From: an uncultured Alphaproteobacteria bacterium
GTDB lineage: Bacteria; Pseudomonadota; Alphaproteobacteria; Micavibrionales; Micavibrionaceae
Direction: 5' to 3'
Assembly: GCA_946480475.1 (NCBI GenBank)
Contig: CAMLJM010000014.1
Location: forward strand, 1-64,000
DNA length: 64,000 nt
Part shown: positions 44,745 through 53,613 of the stretch, piece after piece
Layout of the letters: every line of letters starts with the position of its first letter
How positions within the stretch are numbered: position 1 is the stretch's first letter
Position numbers and translations under genes: made by a program
The notes under the pieces: model-generated
Told to the model about the DNA's origin: nothing
What the model saw: only the letters and a program-made list of their open reading frames with translations
Database searches by the model: none

Positions 44745-45098
44745 TCATCCGATTCGTTTTCTGTGGAATGACATTTCCTTTGGCGGTTTATCAATGTTGT
44801 AGTGGGGGGTAGGGAGGAGTAAAGCAAACCCTCTTTCAATAGGGAGCTTTGCAAAAGAAAGGTTTAATCTGAAATCGGTTTGGTTGAGCAGAGCCATACA
44901 GCAGTTCAGACAATGAGAACCAATTTGAGTAGAGGATTTATGCCCAGGAAGATCTGGTAAAGATTCGTGATCGGGGAGAAAAGATGAATTGTGCTGGGTT
45001 TCATGGTGCTTGTCATGGCAATCAAGCATAGCCCATGCATTCATATTGAAGCTTGTCAGAAGCAGGGCCATCAGAATGCTCGCAATGAATTGTCTCAT
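44745..45098 (-). CDS. Exported His/Cys-containing small protein (DUF2946-like pattern)
   Basis: A 117-residue exported protein: signal sequence (ASILMALLLTSFNMNAWA), then LDCHDKHHETQHNSS with several His and SHCLNCCMALLNQ with a CxxCC cluster. This combination resembles DUF2946-like periplasmic proteins often linked with copper handling; I do not claim family membership. It is the first gene of a unit with the small lipoprotein. The start at 45098 is only about 42 nt from the centre of an FNR-type site, so the transcript may be nearly leaderless, or the true start may be internal. Confidence 0.6.
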   Translation of the reverse strand: MRQFIASILMALLLTSFNMNAWAMLDCHDKHHETQHNSSFLPDHESLPDLPGHKSSTQIGSHCLNCCMALLNQTDFRLNLSFAKLPIERGFALLLPTPHYNIDKPPKEMSFHRKRIG

Positions 45099-45133
45099 TT
45101 TTTCAGAATGATCTCATTATTCTTCATGGAAAA

Positions 45134-45147
45134 TGATCTGGATCAAT
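45134..45147. promoter_or_regulatory. FNR/Dnr-type site before the exported metal-binding pair
   Basis: ATGATCTGGATCAA contains the core TGAT-N4-ATCA. It lies between the ubiV end and the start of the exported gene at 45098, the only gene it can serve. Its centre is about 42 nt from that start codon, unusually close for a -41.5 site. Confidence 0.6.
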
Positions 45148-45202
45148 TGTGGCGTAGTATATTAATCCACGTTAAGTTTTTTTGAGTTTAAGCATGAAAG
45201 CG

Positions 45203-46117
45203 CTAAACTGCTTTCCTTCTCTCAATCCATTCATATCCCTTGGCTTTATGGAAGAATCCGTTAGAGAAGGGAATATCGGGCCTTACTTCTTTCAGCTCCT
45301 CTGTCATCGAGAGGGGGTCGACTTTCTTTTCCAAGATCTTGCGGAACAGCTTTGATACCTTGACCATATCATGGTTATGGGGGGATAAGCGGTAATGAGA
45401 TATTCCCATGTCAGCCAGCATTTCAATTTCTTGCGCCAGATTAAGGCATGTATGCGACATGGTGGCAATGCCATTGATGGCCAGGAATGGCTGACCTTTC
45501 AAGGTTTTTAGTTCCATGCCGTCGGCATCGTTTTCACAAACGAATTGGCAATTATCCTTTACGCGACCATGTGTACGCGCGTGATAGCAGCGTGCAGATA
45601 GAGCCAGAGGAATCCGGCCGTAAACGAGTACTTCAGTAGAAATGCCTAATTGGCTGGCGCGACGGGAAAGGACGGATAGAGAAGGCCCGGGGAGTTCGGC
45701 GGGAAAACAAACATGTTCGGCGCCATTCAATGCCAGGAACGTGAGCGTATTTTCATTATAAATATTCATAAAGGGGCCAATAGTATGCGGCCTTCCTGAA
45801 AGGTAATATAAGGCTGATGTGTCATTGGCTTCGACCAGGATGTTTTCGGCAGCCGCCATTCCTGATACCATCTTGCGGTCGTGCTTGATCATGACCTCGG
45901 CAAGCGTTGAGAAGATCACCTTCTTTCCGGCCTTCTTTAGATAATCGGCAACTTCTTCATAAAGCGGTTCGTAGAAGGGGGCCCGTTTGGAACAAATTAC
46001 CTCGCCTATATAAACAATATCAATGGGTGCTTCATCAGCGATCCTTTTATAAAAATCTTTCCATTGCGGGGCGGGCCAGTGATACTGGATAGGCCCCAAA
46101 GTTAATTGCGGTTTCAT
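45203..46117 (-). CDS. ubiV: UbiV, O2-independent ubiquinone hydroxylation subunit
   Basis: UbiV works with UbiU to hydroxylate ubiquinone precursors without oxygen and carries a [4Fe-4S] cluster. The start at 46117 overlaps the ubiU stop as ATGA and gives 304 residues. The four cluster cysteines are at 42 (VICSKRAPF), 177 (ARCYHART), 190 and 194 (NCQFVC), with the 13- and 4-residue spacing known from UbiV. It belongs to the U32 peptidase-like family but is not a protease in this role. Confidence 0.92.
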   Translation of the reverse strand: MKPQLTLGPIQYHWPAPQWKDFYKRIADEAPIDIVYIGEVICSKRAPFYEPLYEEVADYLKKAGKKVIFSTLAEVMIKHDRKMVSGMAAAENILVEANDTSALYYLSGRPHTIGPFMNIYNENTLTFLALNGAEHVCFPAELPGPSLSVLSRRASQLGISTEVLVYGRIPLALSARCYHARTHGRVKDNCQFVCENDADGMELKTLKGQPFLAINGIATMSHTCLNLAQEIEMLADMGISHYRLSPHNHDMVKVSKLFRKILEKKVDPLSMTEELKEVRPDIPFSNGFFHKAKGYEWIERRKAV

Positions 46118-47127
46118 CTCCACCTCTTGCTTTTGAATGCGCCTTCGGTTTGCTTGTTACCTTCGGTCAGAGCCAGCAGGTCGTTCAGTTCCGGCTCTTC
46201 ACCGTTCATGTAAGCATCGATTGTTTTCCTGAAAGAAGCCACAACAGCCTCTACATATGCTTTGGAACGCTGGCGGCCTTCGATTTTTAGAGCGGTGACT
46301 CCGGCCTTCATAAGTTCAGGCAACAGTGCTGTCAGATTGAGACTGACAGGCTCTTCGAACGCATAATAAGGGGTTTTGTGATCCTTGGTTACGTAGCGGC
46401 CTTTGCATATGGTGGGATATCCTGCTTTCTCACCACACGAAAAACAGTCAATCGTGAATTCGCCCAAGCGAGTTGTCAGGTTACGGTCTTTATCTTCATC
46501 ATAGTGAACGTCGCTGGCGGGGGAACAAACCCCGTCCATATTGGTAGAAACACCGGTTGCATAATTGGTCAGGCTGCATCGACCTTCCGCCATCATGCCG
46601 ATATTGCCGAAGATGAAAGCTTCGATCTCGCACGGAATCTCGCTATGAACGGCTTTAATTTCCTGCACGGTCAGAATGCGCGGCAGGACAACGCGCTTGA
46701 TATCGAAAGACCGGCAGTAGAAATTTATCGCCTCGGGTGATGAGGCCCCTGCTTGGACGGACAGATGCAGGCGTTGATCTGGATATGTTCTGTGGGCGTA
46801 GTCGGCCACACCGATATCGGCGACAATTATCGCATCGACGCCAAAGCTGCACGCCATGTCAATGGCTTGCTTCCACAGATCAAATGCACCGGCGGGAGGG
46901 AATGTGTTTGCTGCCAGCAGGATTTTGGCGCCGCGCTCATGGGCGTAAGAAATTCCCTGTTTCATTTCTTCCGGCGTGAAATTCAACCCGGGGAAATTGC
47001 GGGCGTTGGTGGCATTCTGAAATCCACAGTAAACAGCATCAGCGCCTGCATCGACGGCGGTACGCAAAGCGGCGGGGGTTCCGGCGGGGCAGACAAGTTC
47101 TGGGCGTTGCATGACGGATTGTTTCAT
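46114..47127 (-). CDS. ubiU: UbiU, O2-independent ubiquinone hydroxylation subunit, with altered cysteine pattern
   Basis: A 337-residue U32-family protein whose sequence follows UbiU closely (NARNFPGLNFT near the N-terminus, LVCPAGTPAAL at the start). The cluster cysteines known from E. coli include one in a SLCIMSEGRC-type motif. Here that motif reads NIGMMAEGRC, so the first cysteine appears replaced by Gly177, while Cys184, Cys201 and Cys241 are kept and two extra cysteines (Cys228, Cys231 in CFSCGEKAGYP) occur close to the fourth. They may supply the missing ligand. It overlaps ubiT and ubiV by four bases each. Confidence 0.9.
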   Translation of the reverse strand: MKQSVMQRPELVCPAGTPAALRTAVDAGADAVYCGFQNATNARNFPGLNFTPEEMKQGISYAHERGAKILLAANTFPPAGAFDLWKQAIDMACSFGVDAIIVADIGVADYAHRTYPDQRLHLSVQAGASSPEAINFYCRSFDIKRVVLPRILTVQEIKAVHSEIPCEIEAFIFGNIGMMAEGRCSLTNYATGVSTNMDGVCSPASDVHYDEDKDRNLTTRLGEFTIDCFSCGEKAGYPTICKGRYVTKDHKTPYYAFEEPVSLNLTALLPELMKAGVTALKIEGRQRSKAYVEAVVASFRKTIDAYMNGEEPELNDLLALTEGNKQTEGAFKSKRWR

Positions 47128-47645
47128 GAGTTTCTTCCGATATGGCGTAAGATTGAGGCTGTGGCGCGGCCCAGCGGACCGAATTGACCGGCCAGATCAT
47201 CAACTATGCTGCCGTCCAGGTCATCAAGAGCGTTTCGCAGGACCACAATAGCCTCTGTATCACCCTCTACGATCAGGTCGCGGGTAAAGAAAAGCGCGTC
47301 GCCGTCGAGATTACCGTCAATCATGTTGAGCAATGTCAGGAAAGTTCCGGCGATGCGTGCATCGTATGAGGCAGAATATCGTCCGCGCCGGCAGGCGCGA
47401 AGGCGTGGTTGCGTTGCATGCGGCGTTAAGAATAAGATAAACGGCATGTTGGTAGGATCGATCAAATAGGTTTTGTTCTGGTGGATACCCAGGCGCCCGA
47501 ATAATTCAGGCCTGTTCTCAGCCGCTCTGCGGATAATCCTGCCGAGAAGGGGTTGGAGTAAGGGCAAAGGCAGTGGTGCCAACAGATGGCGGGGTAAATT
47601 CTGGAATGAAGATTGCGGGCTAGCAGCCCTTCTGTTCGATAGCAT
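47124..47645 (-). CDS. ubiT: UbiT, SCP2-domain lipid-carrier protein for anaerobic ubiquinone synthesis
   Basis: UbiT binds polyprenyl lipids and brings ubiquinone intermediates to UbiU-UbiV. The 173-residue protein has an SCP2-like domain from about residue 60 (FFTRDLIVEGDTEAIVVLRNALDD is in its core), preceded by a Pro/Leu-rich N-terminus. It is the first gene of the ubiTUV operon, and an FNR/Dnr palindrome lies 38 nt upstream. Confidence 0.85.
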   Translation of the reverse strand: MLSNRRAASPQSSFQNLPRHLLAPLPLPLLQPLLGRIIRRAAENRPELFGRLGIHQNKTYLIDPTNMPFILFLTPHATQPRLRACRRGRYSASYDARIAGTFLTLLNMIDGNLDGDALFFTRDLIVEGDTEAIVVLRNALDDLDGSIVDDLAGQFGPLGRATASILRHIGRNS

Positions 47646-47682
47646 GATGCGTAAGGTTTACTACTCTGAATCTTTCTTATGT

Positions 47683-47696
47683 TTGACTTAAGTCAA
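47683..47696. promoter_or_regulatory. FNR/Dnr-type site shared by ubiTUV and the TSUP transporter gene
   Basis: TTGACTTAAGTCAA is a perfect 14-base palindrome of the TTGAC-N4-GTCAA form. It lies between the divergent ubiT (start 47645) and the transporter gene (ATG 47747). At -41.5 it would give a start near 47731 for the transporter, with a 16-nt leader, and a nearly leaderless start for ubiT. Confidence 0.78.
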
Positions 47697-47746
47697 CTTG
47701 ATCGGCGTCAATTGAGGAAGCGCCTTTTGTATTGCAGAATGAATGT

Positions 47747-48505
47747 ATGTTATTACCGTTATTGTTTTTTGCGACAGCCGCTTTGTATGCAACCGTAGGA
47801 TTCGGCGGAGGATCGACATATACAGCCTTGTTAGTGCTGGCGGAAACTGATTATCGCATACTGCCGGTTTTGTCTTTGCTATGTAATATTATCGTTGTTA
47901 GCGGGGGCGTGTACAGGTTTTCTCATGCCCGTCATCTTAACTTATCTCAAGCTGTGCCGTGGGCGATCATCTCCGTACCGATGGCATGGTTGGGCGGCTA
48001 TCTCCATATATCGGAGAAGCTATTTATAGGGATATTGGGTTTAACCCTTCTGATGGCGGGGTTTCTGGTGCTTATACAGAATCAAGGCAGGATGATGGTT
48101 GAAGCGCGGGCGACTCGCTTTACTAACCCTCTCGTGCCGATTGCTGCTGGGGGCGGGCTTGGCTTTATTTCAGGGATTACAGGTATTGGCGGCGGAATAT
48201 TCCTAGCTCCTGTGCTTTATCTAATGCGCTGGGGCTCTCCGCGCATGATTTCCGGTACATGCAGCTTCTTTATCCTTGTGAATTCTTTGGCTGGTCTGGC
48301 CGGACAGCTTATGAAACAGGAAGGTACTCAGGATATATATGATTCTCTACTTTCTTTCTGGATGCTGTTCCCGGCTGTGTTTATTGGCGGACAGATAGGT
48401 TCTTATATGGGTTCCACGCGGATCGAGCAGCGCTTCATTCGTATAATGACGTCATTACTTATGCTATATGTAGCGATTAGGTTGCTGTGGCGATGGTGGG
48501 TATGA
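47747..48505 (+). CDS. TSUP (TauE/SafE) family membrane transporter
   Basis: A 252-residue integral membrane protein with about eight helices, starting at the ATG at 47747. The family's N-terminal motif is visible as ATVGFGGGSTYTALLVL and the second half-repeat as ISGITGIGGGIFLAPVL. TSUP proteins export or import sulfite, sulfonates or other organic anions; the substrate is not readable here. Its neighbours are moeA 13 nt downstream and the anaerobic ubiquinone genes across a shared FNR-type site. Confidence 0.85.
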   Translation: MLLPLLFFATAALYATVGFGGGSTYTALLVLAETDYRILPVLSLLCNIIVVSGGVYRFSHARHLNLSQAVPWAIISVPMAWLGGYLHISEKLFIGILGLTLLMAGFLVLIQNQGRMMVEARATRFTNPLVPIAAGGGLGFISGITGIGGGIFLAPVLYLMRWGSPRMISGTCSFFILVNSLAGLAGQLMKQEGTQDIYDSLLSFWMLFPAVFIGGQIGSYMGSTRIEQRFIRIMTSLLMLYVAIRLLWRWWV

Positions 48506-48518
48506 AAAAGGAGAGGGT

Positions 48519-49739
48519 ATGTTCACTTATAGCGAGGCGCTGCGGATTATCCTGCAACAGGGAAGACAATATTGTCTGACCCATGAAAAAATAGATGTCA
48601 CCTATATAGCGGGACGTATTAATGCTGCAGACGTCGTGGCGGCTGTCGATAACCAGCCGTTCGATAACTCTGCTATGGATGGTTTTGCCGTGAGAATTGC
48701 TGATCTTGCACAAGCTTCTGAAACGCAACCTGTCTCCTTATCTGTAGCAGGGCATGTTGCAGCGGGGGATTTGAATCGCTTCGCGATGCTGCCTTCGGGG
48801 CAATGCTATGAAATCATGACGGGTGCGCCTGTGCCGACTGGCTGTGATGCGGTTGTACCTGTTGAGAGAACGACTAGGGATGGCGCAGGCCGCGTTATTT
48901 TTCTTCACAGTGCTGTTGTAGGCGAGAATATTCGCTATGCTGGTTCTGATTTTCACCAAGGGGATATTCTTGTCAGAAAGTCAGAAACTTTACATCCCGG
49001 CCATATTTTGGCACTGGCTACCGCGGGGGTGGGTTATCTTGATGTCGTGCGCAAGGCTAAAGTCGCGCTGATATCGACTGGGCAGGAAGTTGTTGAATCT
49101 TTCGATATGGCGCTTGAATACGGGCAAATATATAATTCGACAAAACCTTATTTAAAAAGCGCTATGGCTGGTATGGGTATGGATGTGGTTGCCAGCGACA
49201 CCGTACAGGATGATCCTGCTGCCTTCCGGAAGAAGCTGGAAGCTCTGCAAGGTATCGATATTCTTGTTTCAACCGGGGCTGTATCTGCTGGAATGCATGA
49301 TTTTGTCCCTTCTGTGCTGAAAGAAATGGGCGCCGAAATATTTTTCCACAAAGTGGCGATTCGTCCGGGTAAGCCGGTTTTATTTGCTAAATTTCCCCAT
49401 GGCGGGCCATTTTATTTTGGGTTGCCGGGGAATCCTGCGGCGACAGCGGCGGGTCTGAAATTTTTTATCTATCCGCTTTTGTGCGCCTTGCAAGGATTGC
49501 AGCCCCCTATGCCGCGGTATGCTGTTATGCAGGGTTCTTTCAGGAAAGGTGACATGCCGTTGCGTTTTTTCATGCAGGCACATACTTTTGTAGACCCAAA
49601 AGGGCAGTGCGTGATCGAGATCGCTCAAAAACAACCGTCTTTTATGGTCAGCCCGTTTGCTGCATCTAATGCATGGGCAGTCATTCCCGAAGATATTTGT
49701 GAATTGAAAGACGGCGATCTCGTCGAATTCTATCAGTGA
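48519..49739 (+). CDS. moeA: Molybdopterin molybdenumtransferase MoeA
   Basis: MoeA inserts molybdate into adenylated molybdopterin to give the molybdenum cofactor used by the nitrate reductase. The 406-residue protein has a good ribosome site (GGAGAGG) and the landmarks DNSAMDGFAVR, the catalytic STGAVSAGMHDFVPSVL, and VAIRPGKPVLFAKF with FGLPGNPAAT in the C-terminal part. It ends in a 7-nt overlap with the end of the convergent Crp/Fnr regulator gene. Confidence 0.95.
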   Translation: MFTYSEALRIILQQGRQYCLTHEKIDVTYIAGRINAADVVAAVDNQPFDNSAMDGFAVRIADLAQASETQPVSLSVAGHVAAGDLNRFAMLPSGQCYEIMTGAPVPTGCDAVVPVERTTRDGAGRVIFLHSAVVGENIRYAGSDFHQGDILVRKSETLHPGHILALATAGVGYLDVVRKAKVALISTGQEVVESFDMALEYGQIYNSTKPYLKSAMAGMGMDVVASDTVQDDPAAFRKKLEALQGIDILVSTGAVSAGMHDFVPSVLKEMGAEIFFHKVAIRPGKPVLFAKFPHGGPFYFGLPGNPAATAAGLKFFIYPLLCALQGLQPPMPRYAVMQGSFRKGDMPLRFFMQAHTFVDPKGQCVIEIAQKQPSFMVSPFAASNAWAVIPEDICELKDGDLVEFYQ

Positions 49740-50539
49740 CAGCCCTTCAGGTTTTCATTGTGTATAGGACATTTTTCAGAATTGAATCGTGGACAGGCAT
49801 GGGCAGTATCTGGGTCGCAGAAATGGCATAAAACATAAGCATCACGCAGCGTTATTTTTTCCTGATCAACGTTGATCCCCATTTTCTTTATCTGGTTGAG
49901 AGCGCGGGAAAATGTTTCCGGCGTCATACCGAGGTGATTGGCAATCATGGACTTTTGAAATGTTAGGGCAATGTCCATGGAGTCAGAGCCTTGTTCCAGA
50001 TGTTGTTTCAGCAAGTAATAGCCCAGACGTTCTGCAGGCGTTTTTGTAATAATCCCGTCTATCTGTTGCATAGCGTTTTTGTAATGCCGTGTAATGATTT
50101 TTAGAAGATTGCATGCGAATTGCGCATCCTGGAGGACATGCCTGCGGACGGTTTCCGCAGGAATCATGAGTAAGCTGCTGTCTTCTATGGCTACTGCGCT
50201 AATGGGTGATTTACCACCCATAAAGATGACGGCATCCATGAAGGTTTCGCCGCTATGCAGCAAGCGAATAGTCGCTTCGCTGCCATCTATGCCATAGCGA
50301 ACAGTCTTGATGCCCCCTTTTATAATAAAAAACAAGTAGGCAGGGATATCACCTTGCTGAACCAGATGCTTACCTACAGGATGCTTCTGCATAATCGAAT
50401 TGGAAAGCAAGGTTTGTATGCTGGACTCAGTCAAACCCTGGAAAAGAGACGTAGTTTCATCTTCGCCCTTATTGGTCTCTCTCAGCCTCATACGTCGAAG
50501 AAGGTCGTCTATAAATAGCTGCACAGGTTTATCAGGCAT
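49733..50539 (-). CDS. Crp/Fnr family regulator with a Cys-rich C-terminus
   Basis: A 268-residue regulator with a cyclic-nucleotide-binding-like sensor domain (about residues 34-150), a dimer helix, and a winged helix with LGMTPETFSRALNQIKKMG. The E-x-x-S-R pattern fits recognition of TTGAT half-sites. The N-terminus lacks the [4Fe-4S] cysteines of FNR. Instead, five cysteines at 238, 241, 249, 257 and 267 (CHFCDPDTAHACPRF...) lie after the DNA-binding domain. An FNR-type site lies 23 nt upstream of the start, shared with narK1, so it probably controls itself. Confidence 0.88.
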   Translation of the reverse strand: MPDKPVQLFIDDLLRRMRLRETNKGEDETTSLFQGLTESSIQTLLSNSIMQKHPVGKHLVQQGDIPAYLFFIIKGGIKTVRYGIDGSEATIRLLHSGETFMDAVIFMGGKSPISAVAIEDSSLLMIPAETVRRHVLQDAQFACNLLKIITRHYKNAMQQIDGIITKTPAERLGYYLLKQHLEQGSDSMDIALTFQKSMIANHLGMTPETFSRALNQIKKMGINVDQEKITLRDAYVLCHFCDPDTAHACPRFNSEKCPIHNENLKGCH

Positions 50540-50555
50540 TTTTCCCTTCCCTATC

Positions 50556-50569
50556 TTGATTCAGATCAA
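50556..50569. promoter_or_regulatory. FNR/Dnr-type site between the Crp/Fnr regulator and narK1
   Basis: TTGATTCAGATCAA is an exact palindrome. Its centre is 92 nt before the narK1 ATG, which fits -41.5 with a start near 50604. On the other side it is about 23 nt before the regulator's start codon, a place more suited to repression. Confidence 0.85.
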
Positions 50570-50654
50570 TTACCAACGGTTGTGACTATGTGAGAAATAA
50601 CTATAAGCCTCTTTAGTGGCAAGTATACTAAAACTTCAATAACGGATTATTGAA

Positions 50655-51977
50655 ATGACGACAATTTCTGGATACCAAGTTTCCAAGGCGGATCAAGTCC
50701 GGGCCTTGGGTGCGAATACGGTAGCCTTCACAATTTGCTTTGCTGTTTGGACTATTTTTTCGATTATCGGCGTACAAATTAAGCAGGAAATGGGGCTAAG
50801 CGACACGCAGTTTAGTTTGTTAATAGGGACCCCGATCCTGACAGGTTCTCTTATACGCCTATTCTTAGGTATATGGGCCGACCAATATGGGGGTCGGCCT
50901 ATTTTCATGACTGTCATGCTGTCATCAGCCTTTTTTACCTGGTGTCTGACCTACGCCGATACTTACCTGATGCTGCTTCTGACCGCGCTAGGCGTCGGCA
51001 TAGCCGGGGGCAGCTTTGTTGTCGGTATTTCTTATCTCTCTAAATGGTACAGCAAGGAGCGGCAAGGGACAGCGCTGGGCGTTTACGGTATGGGCAACAT
51101 AGGGGCCGCTGTCACCAAATTCACAGCGCCCTTCGTTATGGTAGCCTATGGCTGGCACATGGTTGCTCAGGTATGGGCCATAGCGCTTTTTGTTATCGCT
51201 CTTGTGTATTGGTTTGTTACGAAAGACGAGCCTGATCTTGTTGAAAGAAAGAAAACAGGGGCCAAGCCCAAATCCATGGCTATGGCTTTAACGCCGCTGA
51301 AGAAATTGCAAGTATGGCGCTTTTCCTTGTACTACTTTTTTGTTTTTGGTGCTTTCGTTGCGCTGGCGCTGTGGTTGCCGCGATATTATGTCGGCGCTTA
51401 TGGCATGGATATCAAACAGGCAGGTATGCTGGCGGCGTCCTTCTCGGTCGCGGGATCCTTGTTCCGGGCTATCGGCGGGTATCTCTCCGATACTTATGGC
51501 GCGCGCAAGGTTATGTATTGGACCTTCTCGGTTTGCGTCCTGTGCTGTTTTGTCCTGAGTTATCCGGCGACCGATTATGTGGTGCATGGTATTCGCGGCG
51601 ACATCGCATTCAGCTTTGGTCTCGGCTTCATCCCTTTTACCGTGATTATCTTCATTCTCGGATTTTTCATGTCTTTGGGCAAGGCCGCGATATATAAGCA
51701 TATCCCGGTATATTATCCGGATAATGTAGGTTCTGTAGCGGGCATCGTCGGGCTTATCGGTGGGCTTGGCGGTTTCTTCCTGCCTATATGCTTTGGCATT
51801 CTCAATGATCTGACAAACGTATGGACCAGTTGTTTTATGCTTTTGTTCGTGCTGGTGGCAACGGCCCTAACATGGATGCACTTCGCCATTCGTCACATGG
51901 AAAGACAAAAACATCCAATGCTGCGTGAGCCGGCGTACCTGCCGGAGCTGGGTGAACAACCGGGCACCGTGCAGTAA
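50655..51977 (+). CDS. narK1: Nitrate transporter NarK1-type (MFS)
   Basis: A 440-residue major-facilitator protein with twelve membrane helices. The nitrate-family signatures are present: GVGIAGGSFVVGISYLSKW in helix 5 and VGSVAGIVGLIGGLGG in helix 11, with conserved arginines for nitrate in helices 2 and 8. NarK1-type proteins usually import nitrate with protons and so start nitrate respiration. A second transporter gene follows 23 nt later, and both precede narG. Confidence 0.92.
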   Translation: MTTISGYQVSKADQVRALGANTVAFTICFAVWTIFSIIGVQIKQEMGLSDTQFSLLIGTPILTGSLIRLFLGIWADQYGGRPIFMTVMLSSAFFTWCLTYADTYLMLLLTALGVGIAGGSFVVGISYLSKWYSKERQGTALGVYGMGNIGAAVTKFTAPFVMVAYGWHMVAQVWAIALFVIALVYWFVTKDEPDLVERKKTGAKPKSMAMALTPLKKLQVWRFSLYYFFVFGAFVALALWLPRYYVGAYGMDIKQAGMLAASFSVAGSLFRAIGGYLSDTYGARKVMYWTFSVCVLCCFVLSYPATDYVVHGIRGDIAFSFGLGFIPFTVIIFILGFFMSLGKAAIYKHIPVYYPDNVGSVAGIVGLIGGLGGFFLPICFGILNDLTNVWTSCFMLLFVLVATALTWMHFAIRHMERQKHPMLREPAYLPELGEQPGTVQ

Positions 51978-52000
51978 TCTAAACCTCAGGAGAATTTGCA

Positions 52001-53608
52001 ATGGCCAAAGATATCATGAAATGGGACCCGGAAGACCAAGCCTTCTGGGAAAGTGAAGGCCGAAAAGTCGCGTGGCGCACGCTATGGATATCCATACCTT
52101 GTCTGCTGTGCGGGTTTGCCGTGTGGATATACTGGAGCGTCATTACCGTACAAATGTTGAACTTAGGATTTCCCTTTAGTAAAGGGGATCTTTTTACCCT
52201 GAATGCTATTGCAGGTTTATCTGGGGCGACACTGCGAATTCCGGCCTCGTTCTTTATTCGGATCGCTGGCGGGCGGAACACTATTTTCTTCACAACAGCA
52301 CTTTTAATGATACCGGCTTTCTTTACCGGTGCGGCTCTGCAGGACATCAATACACCTTTGTGGCAGTTCCAATTGCTGGCGCTCTTATGTGGGTTTGGGG
52401 GTGGTAATTTTGCGGCCTCAATGTCCAATATCAGCTTCTTTTTTCCAAAAAAGATGCAAGGATTATCGTTGGGCCTGAATGCGGGACTCGGAAATTTTGG
52501 CGTAACGTCGACGCAGATCTTAATTCCTCTTGTCATGACATTTGGTTTGTTTGGTGGCAATTCCATGACGCTCAAGGTCGACTCGGGGACGCTGATCGGG
52601 AAAATTCCTACTGGTTCCGAGACATGGATCCAAAATGCCGGTTACGTGTGGTTTGCTGTTCTGATACCTCTGGTCGCCTTATCATGGCTCATGATCAGCA
52701 ATATTCGGGCGTCGCATGTATCTCCCGATATCGGTGGGCCTGCTTCCTCTTTCTTCAAAATGACAGTGATGCTGTTGACAGGATTACTGACTTCAGTTGC
52801 AGGTTTGTGGCTTATCTTGCCGGAAAGCGCGAATGGATCAGGTCTGGACATCAGCAAATGGATCGTTTTGCCGGCTGTCATTGCCGCAACTGTCGGAATA
52901 CTGGCAATCCTGCCAGGTTTAAGCGCGCGGGTGCGTACACAATATAAAATTTTCAAACATCCGCATACCTGGATCATGACAGTCATTTACACAATGACAT
53001 TTGGATCATTTATTGGTTACTCGGCAGCGCTACCCTTGTCTATTAAAGTGATTTTCGGCTTCCAGCATATTATCGATGCAGATGGCATTATGACGCATAC
53101 TTTGGCAAATCCGAATGCGCCGGGAGCTTTGACATATGCATGGATCGGGCCTTTTCTGGGGGCGGTCATCCGCCCGGTAGGGGGGTGGTTGGCTGACAAA
53201 ATGGGCGGGTCGCTGGTGACCCAGATATGCTCTGTCGTTATGGTTGCAGGTGCCTTTGCGGCAGCGCACTTTATGCAAGCAGCGTATGCTTCGCCGACGC
53301 CGGAAGCCTACTTTATTCCGTTTTTCCTGACTTTCATGGTTTTGTTCTTTGCAGCAGGGATCGGCAACGGTTCGACGTTCCGGACGGTTGCAGTTGTATT
53401 CGACCGTCAGCAGGCAGGCCCTGTTCTGGGGTGGACGTCTGCTGTGGCTGCTTATGGTGCTTTTATCATTCCGATTGTTTTCGGCGAACAAATTGAAGCG
53501 GGAACGCCGCAAGTGGCTCTTTATGGCTTTGCAGGATTTTATCTTGCCTGTGTTCTGTTAAATTGGGCCGCTTATCTGCGCCCGGGGGTAAAATATAAAA
53601 ATCCTTAA
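52001..53608 (+). CDS. narK2: Nitrate/nitrite antiporter NarK2-type (MFS)
   Basis: A 535-residue major-facilitator protein, longer than NarK1 because of loops and an N-terminal stretch. Signatures ALLCGFGGGNFAASMSNIS and GIGNGSTFRTVAVVFDRQQAG are of the NarK2 type, which exchanges nitrate for nitrite, thereby removing the toxic product. In several proteobacteria the two types are fused in one protein; here they are separate adjacent genes. AGGAGAA precedes the ATG. Confidence 0.92.
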   Translation: MAKDIMKWDPEDQAFWESEGRKVAWRTLWISIPCLLCGFAVWIYWSVITVQMLNLGFPFSKGDLFTLNAIAGLSGATLRIPASFFIRIAGGRNTIFFTTALLMIPAFFTGAALQDINTPLWQFQLLALLCGFGGGNFAASMSNISFFFPKKMQGLSLGLNAGLGNFGVTSTQILIPLVMTFGLFGGNSMTLKVDSGTLIGKIPTGSETWIQNAGYVWFAVLIPLVALSWLMISNIRASHVSPDIGGPASSFFKMTVMLLTGLLTSVAGLWLILPESANGSGLDISKWIVLPAVIAATVGILAILPGLSARVRTQYKIFKHPHTWIMTVIYTMTFGSFIGYSAALPLSIKVIFGFQHIIDADGIMTHTLANPNAPGALTYAWIGPFLGAVIRPVGGWLADKMGGSLVTQICSVVMVAGAFAAAHFMQAAYASPTPEAYFIPFFLTFMVLFFAAGIGNGSTFRTVAVVFDRQQAGPVLGWTSAVAAYGAFIIPIVFGEQIEAGTPQVALYGFAGFYLACVLLNWAAYLRPGVKYKNP

Positions 53609-53613
53609 TGGAC

